From assembly GCA_035048495.1 (NCBI GenBank), contig JASUTR010000021.1, forward strand, positions 1 through 64,000: a stretch of 64,000 bases of DNA, written 5' to 3'. Below are positions 35,101-48,342 of the stretch, one piece after another; the first letter of the stretch is position 1; the number at the start of each line of letters is the position of its first letter. Origin of the DNA: Euptelea pleiosperma (lineage: Eukaryota; Streptophyta; Magnoliopsida; Ranunculales; Eupteleaceae). The position numbers were made by a program, and so were the translations under genes. The notes under the pieces are model-generated. The model did no database searches. It had not been told where the DNA came from and saw nothing but the letters and a program-made list of their open reading frames with translations.

Positions 35101-35423
35101 CAATACTAGTTTCAAGAGAAACCATTGCAATTGGATTCCAATAGTGATAGTGAATGTGGTAGATCAGATGTTTCAAACTTCTGATTGGGTGATTCTTTAG
35201 TCATTTGAGGAAGCCAATGAATGATGGATTTCAAGCTTCTAGCCCCTACATGTGCACCTAGGTAGTGAATGATATGTATTTGTTTGGTGATCACCCTCCA
35301 ATTTACACAGATTACGAATTTGCCTATTGAATGGTGGGTTCAGTTGTTCACATTGTGGGTTCATTTGTTTGCATGTTTTGGACTCTTTGTCGGGGAGTGC
35401 CATGGGCACGAGCCACCCACTAG

Positions 35424-37576
35424 TATATTTAAATCTTTCAAAAGCCTCATGGGCTTTGCAATGTTGTAGTCCTCATAAATGGTTCCCTCAGACAAGTTAT
35501 ATACCTGTTACCTTTTTCTTATAAGTTATATACTTGTTATTACATGTTTAGATATCTTAGTTTGAGATCTGTCCAAATTTTGTTGAAGTCTAATTATTTG
35601 TGGCTTTTTTATAGCTCGGATGATCTTCCAAGTTCCAATTTCCTATTTCACTTTTGCCTTAAATACCTTCTCTGTCCGGAAAAGACAATTACTTAACTAT
35701 TGTTAATTATACTAGGTCAACCATCAACATTGCCATCTATAAGGCATAATTTTTTTTTGCATTTTCTTACCGTTTGCAACGGTTCAAAATCGTTTCAACA
35801 ATATCAACCGCTTCAAATTTCACATTTGAAACGGATCAAAACCCTTTCATGAATTTTCAAAACATTGTAGAATTATATTTTGCAACGGTTTAGAACCGTT
35901 GCTTAGTTTTAAATAATTCATAATTGTGACAAACCATAAGTCAGAAACGGTTTACAACCGTTGCATTACAATCATTTGCAATGGTTTTGCACCGTTTCTT
36001 AATTCAAAATGATTTATAACTGTGACGAAACATGGTTTAAAATGGTTCAAAACGTTGCATAATTACATTTTGAGACGATTTTGAGCCGTTGCTAATAGAA
36101 ACGGTTCAAAACCGTTGCAATGTAAACTACCGAACAGTTTAAAACCGTTTCTATTTTATATTTTGCAACGATTTTGAACCGTTTTCAAGAACCGTTTCTA
36201 TTCCATATTTTGCAACGGTTTTGAACCGTTTCAAGACTTGAAACGGTTCAAAACCGTTGCAAAAATGTTTATTCCCATGTGGAATTCAGAATGAAACGGG
36301 TTTGAGCCTTTGCAATTTAATTTGAAATGCCACTTTTTGCAACGGTTTTAAGCCGTTTCAAATTAGTTTCACAATGGTCCAAAACCGTTGCAAATAGGAA
36401 ATTTTGGTGTAGTGTCCCTCCACAATCTCCATTGATCTCGTTTCTTCGTCTTCTCTTTATAAAAAAAAAAAAAAAATACAGAAAAGAAAAACAAAGAAAA
36501 AAGAAAAAGAAAAAGGAAGATAGAAGAAGAAGAAGGAAGAGGATAAGATCGCCCCTACCTGATCACCGCCCAGCCTCCCTCCACGACCTGCAACTTCGAG
36601 TTGCAGGTCTGAAACTGCCCCGTGCCTTCACCTCCTCAACCACCAAAGGAGCAACTAGCTCCCCCTTGTGCGCCAGCCACCGGAACCGTTAGCTAGACCT
36701 GCAACTCTGGCAGTTGCCGGTTTGGCCAGCAACTCTCCCGACTTGCAGGCATTTCCCTCATCCTCCCAACTCCTCTTCATCCGCCTACCATCTCCAATCC
36801 CAGCCGCTTTCTACACTGGTCCTCTCCAAAAAAAGAAGATCAAAGAAAAAAAAAGAGAGAAGAAAAGAAGAAAAAGAAGAAAAGAAAATAGAATGGAAGG
36901 AGAAAAGAGAAGGGAGGAACGTACCTCCACCATTACCAATTAGTGTGACATGTGGCTCACATCACGGACAACGGTATGATCCACGTGGCACACTCTTAAA
37001 GACCACTGACTGTATGGATGTTTGGATCATGTGGCAGATGAGGAAATGAAACCAAAGAGGTCCACCTGTTGGCCCACCTTACCTTAGTCCCTCTCCATGT
37101 TGCAAGTTTCAGCTCAACTGCCAAATTCTGGGTATGACAATACCTAGGAATGTTGACAACTCATGAGCCAAACATTCAGGGGTAGCATGCACTTTGTCAA
37201 GCACTTTGCATGATCTACAATGTTGACAAACCATGTTGCAAGTGGGCACAAACAATACCAGTTTCAAGAGAAACCATTGCAATTGGATTCCAATAGTGAT
37301 AGTGAATGTGGTAGATTAGATATTTGAAACTTCTGATTGGGTGATTCTTTAGTCATTTGAGGAAGCCAATGAATGATGGATTTCAAGCTTCTAGCCCCTA
37401 CATGTGCACCTAGGTAGTGAATGATATGTATTTGTTCGGTGATCACCCTCCAATTTACACAGATTACGAATTTGCCTATTGAATGGTGGGTTCAGTTGTT
37501 CACATTGTGGGTTCATTTGTTTGCATGTTTTGGACTCTTTGTCGGGGAGTGCCCATGGGCACGAGCCAACCACCAG
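35424..37576 (+). repeat. Array unit 9 (2153 bp)
   Basis: Full-length unit with the CACTA-type terminus ending at 36414. The Helitron-like end is mutated to CCAG. Confidence 0.9.
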
Positions 37577-39205
37577 TATATTTAAATCTTTCAAAAGCCT
37601 CTTAGGCTTTGTAATGTTCTAGTCCTCATAAATGGTTCCCTCAGACAAGTTATATACTTGTTACCCTTTTCTTAAAAGTTATATACTTGTTATTACATGT
37701 TTAGATATCTTAGTTTGAGATCTGTCCAAATTTTGTTGAAGCCTAATTATTTGTGGCTTTTTTATAGCTTGGATGATCTTCCAAGTTCCAAGTTCCAATT
37801 TCCTATTTCACTTTTGCCTTAAATAACTTCTCTGTCTGGAAAACAGTATTACTTAACTATTGTTAATTATACCAGGTCAACCGTCAACATTGCCATCTAT
37901 AAGGCATAATTTTTTTTTGCATTTTCTTACCGTTTGCAACGGTTCAAAACCGTTTCAACAATATCAACCGCTTCAAATTTCACATTTGAAACGGATCAAA
38001 ACCGTTTCACAAATTTCCAAAACATTGCAGAATTATATTTTGCAATGGTTTAGAACCGTTGCATAGTTTTAAATAATTCATAATTGTGACAAACCATAAG
38101 TCAGAAATGGTTTACAACCGTTGCATTACAATCATTTGCAATGGTTTTGCACCGTTTCTTAATTTTAAATGATTTATAACTGTGACGAAACATGGTTTAA
38201 AATGGTTCAAAACTGTTGCATATTTACATTTTGAGACGGTTTTGAGCCGTTGCTAATAGAGATGGTTGAAAACCGTTGCAATGTTAACTATCGCAACAGT
38301 TTAAAACCGTTTCTATTTTATATTTTGCAACGGTTTTGAACCGTTTCATGAACCGTTTCTATTTTATATTTTGGTCTTGAAACGGTTCAAAACCGTTTGA
38401 AAAATGTTTATTCCCATGTGGAATTAAGAATGAAACGGGTTTGAGCCGTTGCAATTTAATTTGAAATGCCACTTTTTGCAAATGTTTTAAGCCGTTTCAA
38501 ATTAGTTTCACAACGGTCCAAAACCGTTGCAATTATGCAATTTTGGTGCAGTGTCCGTTTACAATCTAAATTGATCTCGTTTCTTCGTCTTCTCTTTATC
38601 AAAAAAAAATACAGAAAAGAAAACCAAAGAAAAAAGAAAAAGAAAAAGGAAGATAGAAGAAGAAGAAGGAAGAGGATAGGATCGCCCCTACCTGATCACC
38701 GCCCAGCCTCCCTCCACGACATGCAACTTCAAGTTGCAGGTCTGAAACTGACCCGTGCCTTCACCTCCTCAACCACCAAAGGAGCAACTTGCTCCCCCTT
38801 GGGCGCCAGCCCCCGGAACCGTTAGCTAGACCTGCAACTCTGGCAGTTGCTGGTTTGGCCAGCAACTCTCCCGACTTGCAGGCGCTGCCCTCATACTCCC
38901 AACTCCTGTTCATCTGCCTACCATCTCCAATCCCAGCCGCTTTCTACACTGGTCCTCTCCAAAAAAGAAGATCAAAGAAAAAAAAAAGAGAGAAGAAAAG
39001 AAGAAAAAGAAGAAAAGAAAACAGAAAGGAAGGAGAAAAGAGAAGGGAGGAACGTACCTCCACCATTACCAATTAGTGTGACATGTGGCTCACATCACGG
39101 ACCACGGTATGATCCATGTGACATGTGGCTCACATTGTGGGTTCATTTGTTTGCATGTTTTGGACTCTTTGTCGGGGAGTGCCGTGGACACGAGCCACCC
39201 ACTAG
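37577..39205 (+). repeat. Array unit 10 (1629 bp, deletion variant)
   Basis: The CACTA-type terminus is mutated (GGTGCAGTG, ending at 38553). A deletion near 39115-39137 joins two ACATGTGGCTCACAT copies and removes about 0.5 kb. Confidence 0.9.
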
Positions 39206-40772
39206 TATATTTAAATCTTTCAAAAGCCTCATGGGCTTTGTAATATTCTAGTCCTCATAAATGGTTCCCTCAGATAAGTTATATACTTGTTATTACATAT
39301 TTAGATATCTTAGTTTGAGATCTGTCCAAATTTTGTTGAAGCCTAATTATTTGTGGCTTTTTTATAGCTCGGATGATCTTCCAAGTTCCAATTTCCTATT
39401 TCACTTTTGCCTTAAATACCTTCTCTGTCCGGAAAAGACTATTACTTAACTATTGTTAATTATACCAGGTCAACCATCAACATTGCCATCTATAAGGCAT
39501 AATTTTTTTTTGAATTTTCTTACCGTGTGCAACGGTTCAAAACCGTTTCAACAATATCAACCGCTTCAAATTTCACCTTTGAAATGGATCAAAACCGTTT
39601 CACAAATTTTCAAAACATTGCAGAATTATATTTTGCAACGGTTTAGAACCGTTGCTTAGTTTTAAATAATTCATAATTGTGACAAACCATAAGTCAGAAA
39701 CGGTTTACAACCGTTGCATTACAATCGTTTGCAATGGTTTTGCACCGTTTCTTAATTTTAAATGATATATAACTGTGACGAAACAAGGTTTAAAACAGTT
39801 CAAAACTGTTGCATAATTACATTTTGAGACAGTTTTGAGCCGTTGCTAATAGAAACGGTTCAAAACCGTTGCAATGTAAACTACCGCAACAGTTCGAAAC
39901 CGTTTTTATTTTATATTTTGCAACGGTTTTGAACCGTTACAAGAACCGTTTCAAAACCGTTGCAAAAATGTTTCTTCCCATGTGGAATTCAGAATGAAAC
40001 GGGTTTGAGCCATTGCAATTTAATTTGAAACCCCACTTTTTGCAACGGTTTTAAGCCGTTTCAAATTAGTTTTACAACGGTCCAAAACCGTTGTAAATTG
40101 GCAATTTTGGTTTAGTGTCCCTCCACAATCTCCATTGATCTCGTTTCTTCGTCTTCTCTTTATCAAAAAAAAAAAATAAAGAAAAGAAAAACAGAGAAAA
40201 AAGAAAAAGAAAAAGGAAGATAGAAGAAGAAGAAGGAAGAGGATAGGATCGCCCCTACCTGATCACCGCCCAACCTCCCTCCACGACCTGCAACTTCGAG
40301 TTGCAGGTCTGAAACTGCCCCGTGCCTTCACCTCCTCAACCACCAAAGGAGCAACTTGCTCCCCCTTGTGCGCCAGCCACCGGAACCGTTAGCTAGACCT
40401 GCAACTCTGGCAGTTGCCGGTTTGGCCAGCAACTCTCTCGACTTGCAGGCGCTGCCCTCATCCTCCCAACTCCTCTTCATCCGCCTACCATCTCCAATTA
40501 CAGCCGCTTTCTATACTGGTCCACTCCAAAAAAGAAGATCAAAGAAAAAAAAAAGAGAGAAGAAAAGAAGAAAAAGAAGAAAAGAAAACAGAAAGGAAGG
40601 AGAAAAGAGAAGGGAGGAACGTACCTCCACCATTACCAATTAGTGTGACATGTGGCTCACATCACGGACCACGGTATGATCCATGTGACATGTGGCTCAC
40701 ATTGTGGGTTCATTTGTTTGCATGTTTTGGACTCTTTGTCGGGGAGTGCCGTGGACACGAGCCACCCACTAG
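39206..40772 (+). repeat. Array unit 11 (1567 bp, same deletion as unit 10)
   Basis: The deletion junction at about 40680-40700 is identical to that of unit 10, so the two are sister copies. The CACTA-type terminus reads GGTTTAGTG, ending at 40117. Confidence 0.9.
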
Positions 40773-42918
40773 TAAATTTAAATCTTTCAAAAGCCTCTTG
40801 GGCTTTGTAATGTTCTAGTCCTCATAAATGGTTCCCTCAGACAAGTTATATACTTGTTACCGTTTTCTTATAAGTTATATACTTGTTATTACATGTTTAG
40901 ATATCTTAGTTTGAGATCTGTCCAAATTTTGTTGAAGCCTAATTATTTGTGGCTTTTTTATAGCTTGGATGATCTTTCAAGTTCCAATTTCCTATTTCAC
41001 TTTCGCCTTAAATACTTTCTCTGTCCGGAAAAGACTTTTACTTAACTATTGTTAATTATACCAGGTCAACCATCAACATTGCCATCTATAAGGCATAATT
41101 TTTTTTTACATTTTCTTACCCTTTGCAACGGTTCAAAATCGTTTCAACAATATCAACTGCTTCAAATTTCACATTTGAAACGGATCAAAATCGTTTCACA
41201 AATTTTCAAAACATTGCAGAATTATATTTTGCAACGGTTTAGAACCATTGCTTAGTTTTAAATAATTCATAATTGTGACAAACCATAAGTCAGAAACGGT
41301 TTACAACCGTTGCATTACAATCATTTGCAATGGTTTTGCACCGTTTCTTAATTTTAAATGATTTATAACTGTGACGAAACATGGTCTAAAACGGTTCAAA
41401 ACCATTGCATAATTACATTTTAAGACGGTTTTGAGCCGTATAAAAAAGAAACAGTTCAAAACCGTTGCAATGTAAACTACCGCAACAGTTTAAAATCGTT
41501 TCTATTTTATATTTTGCAACGGTTTTGAACCGTTTCAAGAACCGTTTCTATTTTATATTTTGCAACGGTTTTGAACCGTTTCAAGACTTCAAACGGTTCA
41601 AAACCGTTGCAAAAATGTTTATTCCCATTTGGAATTCAGAATGAAACGGGTTTGAGCCGTTGCAATTTAATTTGAAACGCCACTTTTTGCAACGGTTTTA
41701 AGTCGTTTCAAATTAGTTTCACAACGGTCCAAAACCGTTGCAAATAGGCAATTTTGGTGTAGTGTCCCTCCACAATCTCCATTGATCTCGTTTCTTCGTC
41801 TTCTCTATATAAAAAAAAAATCCATAAAAGAAAAACAAAGAAAAAAGAAAAAGAAAAAGGAAGATAGAAGAAGAAGAAGGAAGAGGATAGGATCGCCCCT
41901 ACCTGATCACCGCCCAGCCTCCCTCCACGACCTGCAACTTCGAGTTGCAGGCCTGAAACTGCCCCGTGCCTTCACCTCCTCAACCACCAAAGGAGCAACT
42001 TGCTCCCCCTTGTGCGCCAGCCACCGAAACCGTTAGCTAGACCTGCATCTCTGGCAGTTGCCGATTTGGCCAGCAACTCTCCCGACTTACAGGCACTGCC
42101 CTCATCCTCCCAACGCCTCTTCATCCACCTACCATCTCCAATCCCAGCCGCTTTCTATACTGGTCCTCTCCTAAAAAGAAGATCAAAGAAAAAAAAAGAG
42201 AGAAGAAAAGAAGAAAAAGAAGAAAAGAAAATAGAAGGGAAGGAGAAAAGAGAATGGTGGAATGTACCTCCACCATTACCAATTAGTGTGACATGTGGCT
42301 CACATCACGGACCACGGTATGATCCATGTGGCACACTCTTAAAGACCACTGACTGTATGGATGTTTGGATCATGTGGCAGATGAGGAAATGGAACCAAAG
42401 AGGTCCACCTGTTGGCCCACCTTACCTTAGTCCCTCTCTATGTTGCAAGTTTCAGCTCAACTGCCAAATTCTGGGTATGACAATACCTAAGAATGTTGAC
42501 AACTCATGAGCCAAACATTCAGGGGTAGCATGCACTTTGTCAAGCACTTTGCATGATCTGCAATGTTGACAAACCATGTTGCAAGTGGGCACAAACAATA
42601 CCAGTTTCAAGAGAAACCATTGCAATTGGATTCCAATAGTGATAGTGAATGTGGTAGATCAGATGTTTCAAACTTCTGATTTGGTGATTCTTTAGTCATT
42701 TGGGGAAGCCAATGAATGGTAGATTTCAAACTTCTAGCCCCTACATGTGCACCTAGGTAGTGAATGATATGTATTTGTTCGGCGATCACCCTCCAATTTA
42801 CACAGATTACGAATTTGCCTATTGAATGGTGGGTTCAGTTGTTCACATTGTGGGTTCATTTGTTTGCAAGTTTCGGACTCTTTGTCGGGGACTGCCGTGG
42901 GCACAAGCCACCCACTAG
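40773..42918 (+). repeat. Array unit 12 (2146 bp)
   Basis: Full-length unit with the CACTA-type terminus ending at 41764. Confidence 0.9.
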
Positions 42919-45023
42919 TATATTTAAATCTTTCAAAAGCCTCTTGGGCTTTGTAATGTTCTAGTCCTCATAAATGGTTCCCTCAGACAAGTTATATACT
43001 TGTCACCCTTTTCCTACAAGTTATATACTTGTTATTACATGTTTAAATATCTTAGTTTGAGATCTGTCCATATTTTGTTGAAGCCTAATTATTTGTGGCT
43101 TTTTTATAGCTTGGATGATCTTCCAAGTTCCCATTTCCTATTTCACTTTCGCCTTAAATACCTTATCTGTCCGGAAAAGACTATTACTTAACTATTGTTA
43201 ATTATACCAGGTCAACCATCAACATTGCCATTTATAAGGCATAATTTTTTTTTGCATTTTCTTTCCGTTTGCAACGGTTCAAAACCATTTCAACAATATC
43301 AACCGCTTCAAATTTCACAGTTGAAACGGATCAAAACCGTTTCACAAATTTTCAAAACATTGCAGAATCATATTTTGCAACGGTTTAGAACCGTTGCTTA
43401 GTTTTAAATAATTCATAATTGTGACAAACCATAAGTCAGAAACGGTTTACAACCATTGCATTACAATCATCTGCAATGGTTTCGCACCGTTTCTTAATTT
43501 TAAATGATTTATAACTGTGACGAAACATGGTTTAAAACGGTTCAAAACCGTTCCATAATTACATTTTGAGACGGTTTTGAGCCGTTGCTAATAGAAACGG
43601 TTCAAAACCGTTGCAATGTAAATACCGCAACAGTTTAAAACCGTTTCTATTTTATATTTTGCAACGGTTTTAAACCGTTTCTATTTTATATTTTGCAATT
43701 GAAACGGTTCAAAACCGTTGCAAAAATGTTTATTCCCATGTGGAATTCAGAATGAAACGGGTTTGAGCCGTTGCAATTTAATTTGAAATGCCACTTTTTG
43801 CAACGGTTTTAAGCCGTTTCAAATTAGTTTCACAACGGTCCAGAACCGTTGCAAATAGGCAATTTTGGTGTAGTGTCCCTCCACAATCTCCATTGATCTC
43901 GTTTCTCCGTCTTCTCTTTATCAAAAAAAAAAATACAGAAAAGAAAAACAAAGAAAAAAGAAAAAGAAAAAGGAAGATAGAAGAAGAAGAAGGAAGAGGA
44001 TAGGATCGCCCCTACCTGATCACCGCCTAGCCTCCCTCCACGACCTGGAACTTCGAGTTGCAGGTCTGAAACTACCCCGTGCCTTCACCTCCTCAACCAC
44101 CAAAGGAGCAACTTGCTCCACCTTGTGCGCCAGCCACCAGAACCGTTAGCTAGACCTGCAACTCTGGCAGTTGCCGGTTTGGCCAGCAACTCTCCCGACT
44201 TGGAGGCGCTGCCCTCATCCTCCCAACTCCTCTTCATCCGCCTACCATCTCCAATCCCAGCCACTTTCTACACTGGTCCTCTCCAAAAAAGAAGATCAAA
44301 GAAAAAAAAAAAGAGATGAAAAAGAAGAAAAGAAAACAGAATGGAAGGAGAAAAGAGAAGGGAGGAAAGTACCTCCACCATTACCAATTAGTGTGACATG
44401 TGGCTCACATCACGGACCACGGTATGATCCCCGTGGCACACTCTTAAAGACCACTGACTGTATGGATGTTTGGATCATGTGGCAGATGAGGAAATGGAAC
44501 CAAAGAGGTCCACCTGTTGGCCCACCTTACCTTAGTCCCTCTCCATGTTGCAAGTTTCAGCTCAACTGCCAAATTCTGGGTATGACAATACTTAGGAATG
44601 TTGATAACTCATGAGCCAAACATTCAGGGGTAGCATGCACTTTGTCAAGCACTTTGCATGATCTGCAATGTTGACAAACCATGTTGCAAGTGGGCACAAA
44701 CAATACCAGTTTCAAGAGAAACCATTGCAATTGGATTCCAATAGTGATAGTGAATGTAGTAGATCAGATATTTCAAACCTCTGATTGGGTGATTCTTTAG
44801 TCATTTGAGGAAGCCAATGAATGGTGGATTTCGAGCTTCTAGCCCCTACATGTGCACCTAGTTAGTGAATGATATGTATTTGTTCGGTGATCACCCTCCA
44901 ATTTACACAAATAACGAATTTGCCTATTGAATGGTGGGTTCAGTTGTTCACATTGTGGGTTCATTTGTTTGCATGTTTTGGACTCTTTTTCGGGGAGTGT
45001 CGTGGGCACGAGCCACCCACTAG
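42919..45023 (+). repeat. Array unit 13 (2105 bp)
   Basis: Full-length unit with the CACTA-type terminus ending at 43875. The main hairpin arm has CCTGGAACT. Confidence 0.9.
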
Positions 45024-47167
45024 TATATTTAAATCCTTCAAAAGCCTCTTGGGCTTTGTAATGTTCTAGTCCTCATAAATGGTTCCCTCAGACAAGTTAT
45101 ATACTTGTTACCTTTTTCTTATAAGTTATATACTTGTTAGTACATGTTTAGATATCTTAGTTTGAGATCTGTCTAAATTTTGTTGAAGCCTAATTATTTG
45201 TGGCTATTTTATAGCTTGGATGATCTTCCAAGTTCCAATTTCCTATTTTACTTTTGCCTTAAATACCTTCTCTGTCCGGAAAAGACTATTACTTAACTAT
45301 TGTTAGTTATACCAGGTCAACCATCAACATTGCCATCTATAAGGCATAATTTTTTTTTGCATTTTCTTACCGTTTGCAACGGTTCAAAACCGTTTCAAAA
45401 ATATCAACCGCTTCAAATTTCACATTTGAAACGGATCAAAGCCGTTTCACGAATTTTCAAAACATTGCAGAATTATATTTTGCAATGGTTTAGAACCGTT
45501 GCTTAGTTTTAAATAATTCATAATTGTGACAAACCATAAGTCAGAAACGGTTTACAACCGTTGCATTACAATCATTTGCAATGGTTTTGCACCATTTCTT
45601 AATTTTAAGTGATTTATAACTGTGACGAAACATGGTTTAAAATGGTTCAAAACTGTTGCATAATTACATTTTGAGACGGTTTTAAGCCGTTGCTAATAGA
45701 AACGGTTCAAAACCGTTGCAATGTAAACTACCGCAATAGTTTAAAACCGTTTTTATTTTATATTTTGCAACGGTTTTGAACCGTTTCAAGAACCGTTTCT
45801 ATTTTATATTTTGCAACGGTTTTGAACCGTTTCAAGACTTGAAACAGTTCAAAACCATTGCAAAAATGTTTATTCCCATGTGGAATCAGAATGAAACGGG
45901 TTTGAGCCGTTGCAATTTAATTTGAAACGCAACTTTTTGCAACGGTTTTAAGCCGTTTCAAATTAGTTTCACAACGGTCCAAAATCGTTGCAAATAGGCA
46001 ATTTTGGTGTAGTGTCCCTCCACAATCTCCATTGATCTCGTTTCTTCGTCTTCTCTTTATCAAAAAAAAAATACAGAAAAGAAAAACAAAGAAAAAAGAA
46101 AAAGAAAAAGGAAGATAGAAGAAGAAGAAGGAAGATGATAGGATCGCCCCTACCTGATCACCGCCCAGCCTCCCTCCACGACCTGCAACTTTGAGTTGCA
46201 GGTCTGAAACTGCCCCGTGCCTTCACCTCCTCAACCACCAAAGGAGCAACTTGCTCCACCTTGTGCGCCAGCCACCGGAACCGTTAGCTAGATGTGCCAC
46301 TCTGGCAGTTGCCGGTTTGGCCAGCAACTCTCCCGACTTGCAGGCGCTGCCCTCATCCTCCCAACTCCTCTTCATCCGCCTACCATCTCCAATCCCAGCA
46401 GCTTTCTAAACTGGTCCTCTCCAAAAAAGAAGATCAAAGAAAAAAAAAAGAGAGAAGAAAAGAAGAAAAAGAAAAGAAAACAGAAAGGAAGGAAAAAAGA
46501 GAAGGGAGGAACGTACCTCCACCATTACCAATTAGTGTGACATGTGGCTCACATCACGGACCACGGTATGATCCACGTGGCACACTCTTAAAGACCACTG
46601 ACTGTATGGATGTTTGGATCATGTGGCAGATGAGGAAATGGAACCAAAGAGGTCCACCTGTTGGCCCACCTTACCTTAGTCCCTCTCCATGTTGCAAGTT
46701 TCAGCTCAACTGCCAAATTCTGGGTATGACAATCCCTAGGAATGTTGACAACTCATGAGCCAAACATTCAGGGGTAGCATGCACTTTGTCAAGCACTTTG
46801 CATGATCTGCAATGTTGACAAACCATGTTGCAAGTGGGCACAAACAATACCAGTTTCAAGAGAAACCATTGCAATTGGATTCCAATAGTGATAGTGAATG
46901 TGGTAGATCAGATGTTTCAAACTTCTGATTGGGTGATTCTTTAGTCATTTGAGGAAGCCCATAAATGGTGGATTTCAAGCTTCTAGCCCCTACATGTGCA
47001 CCTAGGTAGTGAATGATATGTATTTGTTCGGTGATCACCCTCCAATTTACACAGATTACGAATTTGCCTATTGAATGGTGGGTTCAGTTGTTCACATTGT
47101 GGGTTCATTTGTTCGCATGTTTTGGACTCTTTGTCGGGGAGTGCCGTGAGCACGAGCCACCCACTAG
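45024..47167 (+). repeat. Array unit 14 (2144 bp)
   Basis: Full-length unit with the CACTA-type terminus ending at 46014. Confidence 0.9.
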
Positions 47168-48342
47168 TATATTTAAATCTTTCAAAAGCCTCTTGGGCTT
47201 TGTAATGTTCTAGTCCTCATAAATGGTTCCCTCAGACAAGTTATATTCTTGTTACCTTTTTCTTATAAGTTATATACTTGTTATTACATGTTTAGATATC
47301 TTAGTTTGAGATCTGTCCAAATTTTGTTGAAGCCTAATTATTTGTGGCTTTTTTATAGCTTGGATGATCTTCCAAGTTCCAATTTCCTATTTCACTTTCG
47401 CCTTAAATACCTTCTCTGTCCGGAAAAGACTATTACTTAACTATTGTTAATTATACCAGGTCAACCATCAACATTGCCATCTATAAGGCATAATTTTTTT
47501 TTGCATTTTCTTACCGTTTGCAACGGTTCAAAACCGTTTCAACAATATCAACCGCTTCAAATTTCACATTTGAAACGGATCAAAACCGTTTCACAAATTT
47601 TCAAAACATTGCAAAATTATATTTTGCAACGGTTTAGAACTGTTGCTTAGTTTTAAATAATTTATAATTGTGACAAACCATAAGTCAGAAACGGTTTACA
47701 ACCGTTGCATTACAATCCTTTACAACGGTTTTGCACCGTTTCTTAATTTTAAATGATTTATAACTGTGATGAAACATGGTCTAAAACGGTTCAAAACCGT
47801 TGCATAATTACATTTTTAGACGGTTTTGAGCCGTTGCTAATAGAAACAGTTCAAAACCGTTGCAATGTAAACTACTGCAACAGTTTAAAACCGTTTCTAT
47901 TTTATATTTTGCAACGGTTTTGAACCGTTTCAAGTCTTGAAACGGTTCAAAACCGTTGCAAAAATGTTTATTCCCATGTGGAATCAGAATGAAACGGGTT
48001 TGAGCCGTTGCAATTTAATTTGAAATGCCACTTTTTGTAACGGTTTTAAGTCGTTTCAAATTAGTTTTACAACGGTCCAAAATCATTGCAAATAGGCAAT
48101 TTTGGTGTAGTGTCCCTCCACAATCTCCATTGATCTCGTTTCTTCGTCTTCTCTTTATCAAAAAAAAAATACAGAAAAGAAAAACAAAGAAAAAAGAAAA
48201 AGAAAAAGGAAGATAGAAGAAGAAGAAGGAAGAGGATAGGATCGCCCCTACCTGATCACCGCCCAGCCTCCCTCCACGACCTGCAACTTCGAGTTGCAGG
48301 TCTGAAACTACCCCGTGCCTTCACCTCCTCAACCACCAAAGG
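47168..48342 (+). repeat. Array unit 15 (5' part only)
   Basis: It runs from the leader through the CACTA-type terminus (ending at 48112) and the hairpin (48278-48302), then stops at AACCACCAAAGG, where the mitochondrial sequence begins. Confidence 0.9.

Larger units (their letters stand above)
30657..35423 (+). repeat. Array unit 8, interrupted by LTR copy B
   Basis: Without the 2682-bp insert and its 5-bp duplication the unit is about 2080 bp. The CACTA-type terminus ends at 34269. The insertion shows that the array existed before this LTR arrived. Confidence 0.9.
16491..48342 (+). repeat. Composite satellite array, about 15 units of 1.6-2.16 kb
   Basis: The same unit recurs head to tail. 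In order it holds: (1) an AT-rich leader starting TATATTTAAATC; (2) about 650 bp of AACGGTT/AACCGTT palindromes ending TTTTGGTGTAGTG, a CACTA-type terminus; (3) a purine/pyrimidine-rich block with the hairpin GACCTGCAACT-TCG-AGTTGCAGGTC; (4) a segment with TGTGGCTCACATCACGGACC and GGTCCACCTGTTGGCCCACC; (5) a terminus GTGCCGTGGGCAC, ten bases, CTAG, which is Helitron-like. CTAG ends fall at 16532, 18645, 20802, 22674, 24824, 26944, 30656, 35423, 37576, 39205, 40772, 42918, 45023 and 47167. Frames of 60-170 codons recur in every unit but are low-complexity and drift freely, so I call none as genes. Confidence 0.95.

Noticed and set aside
16491..48342. CRISPR-like or prokaryotic repeat array
   Set aside because: The unit is 2 kb, contains transposon termini, and lies in plant nuclear DNA; there are no short repeat-spacer alternations.
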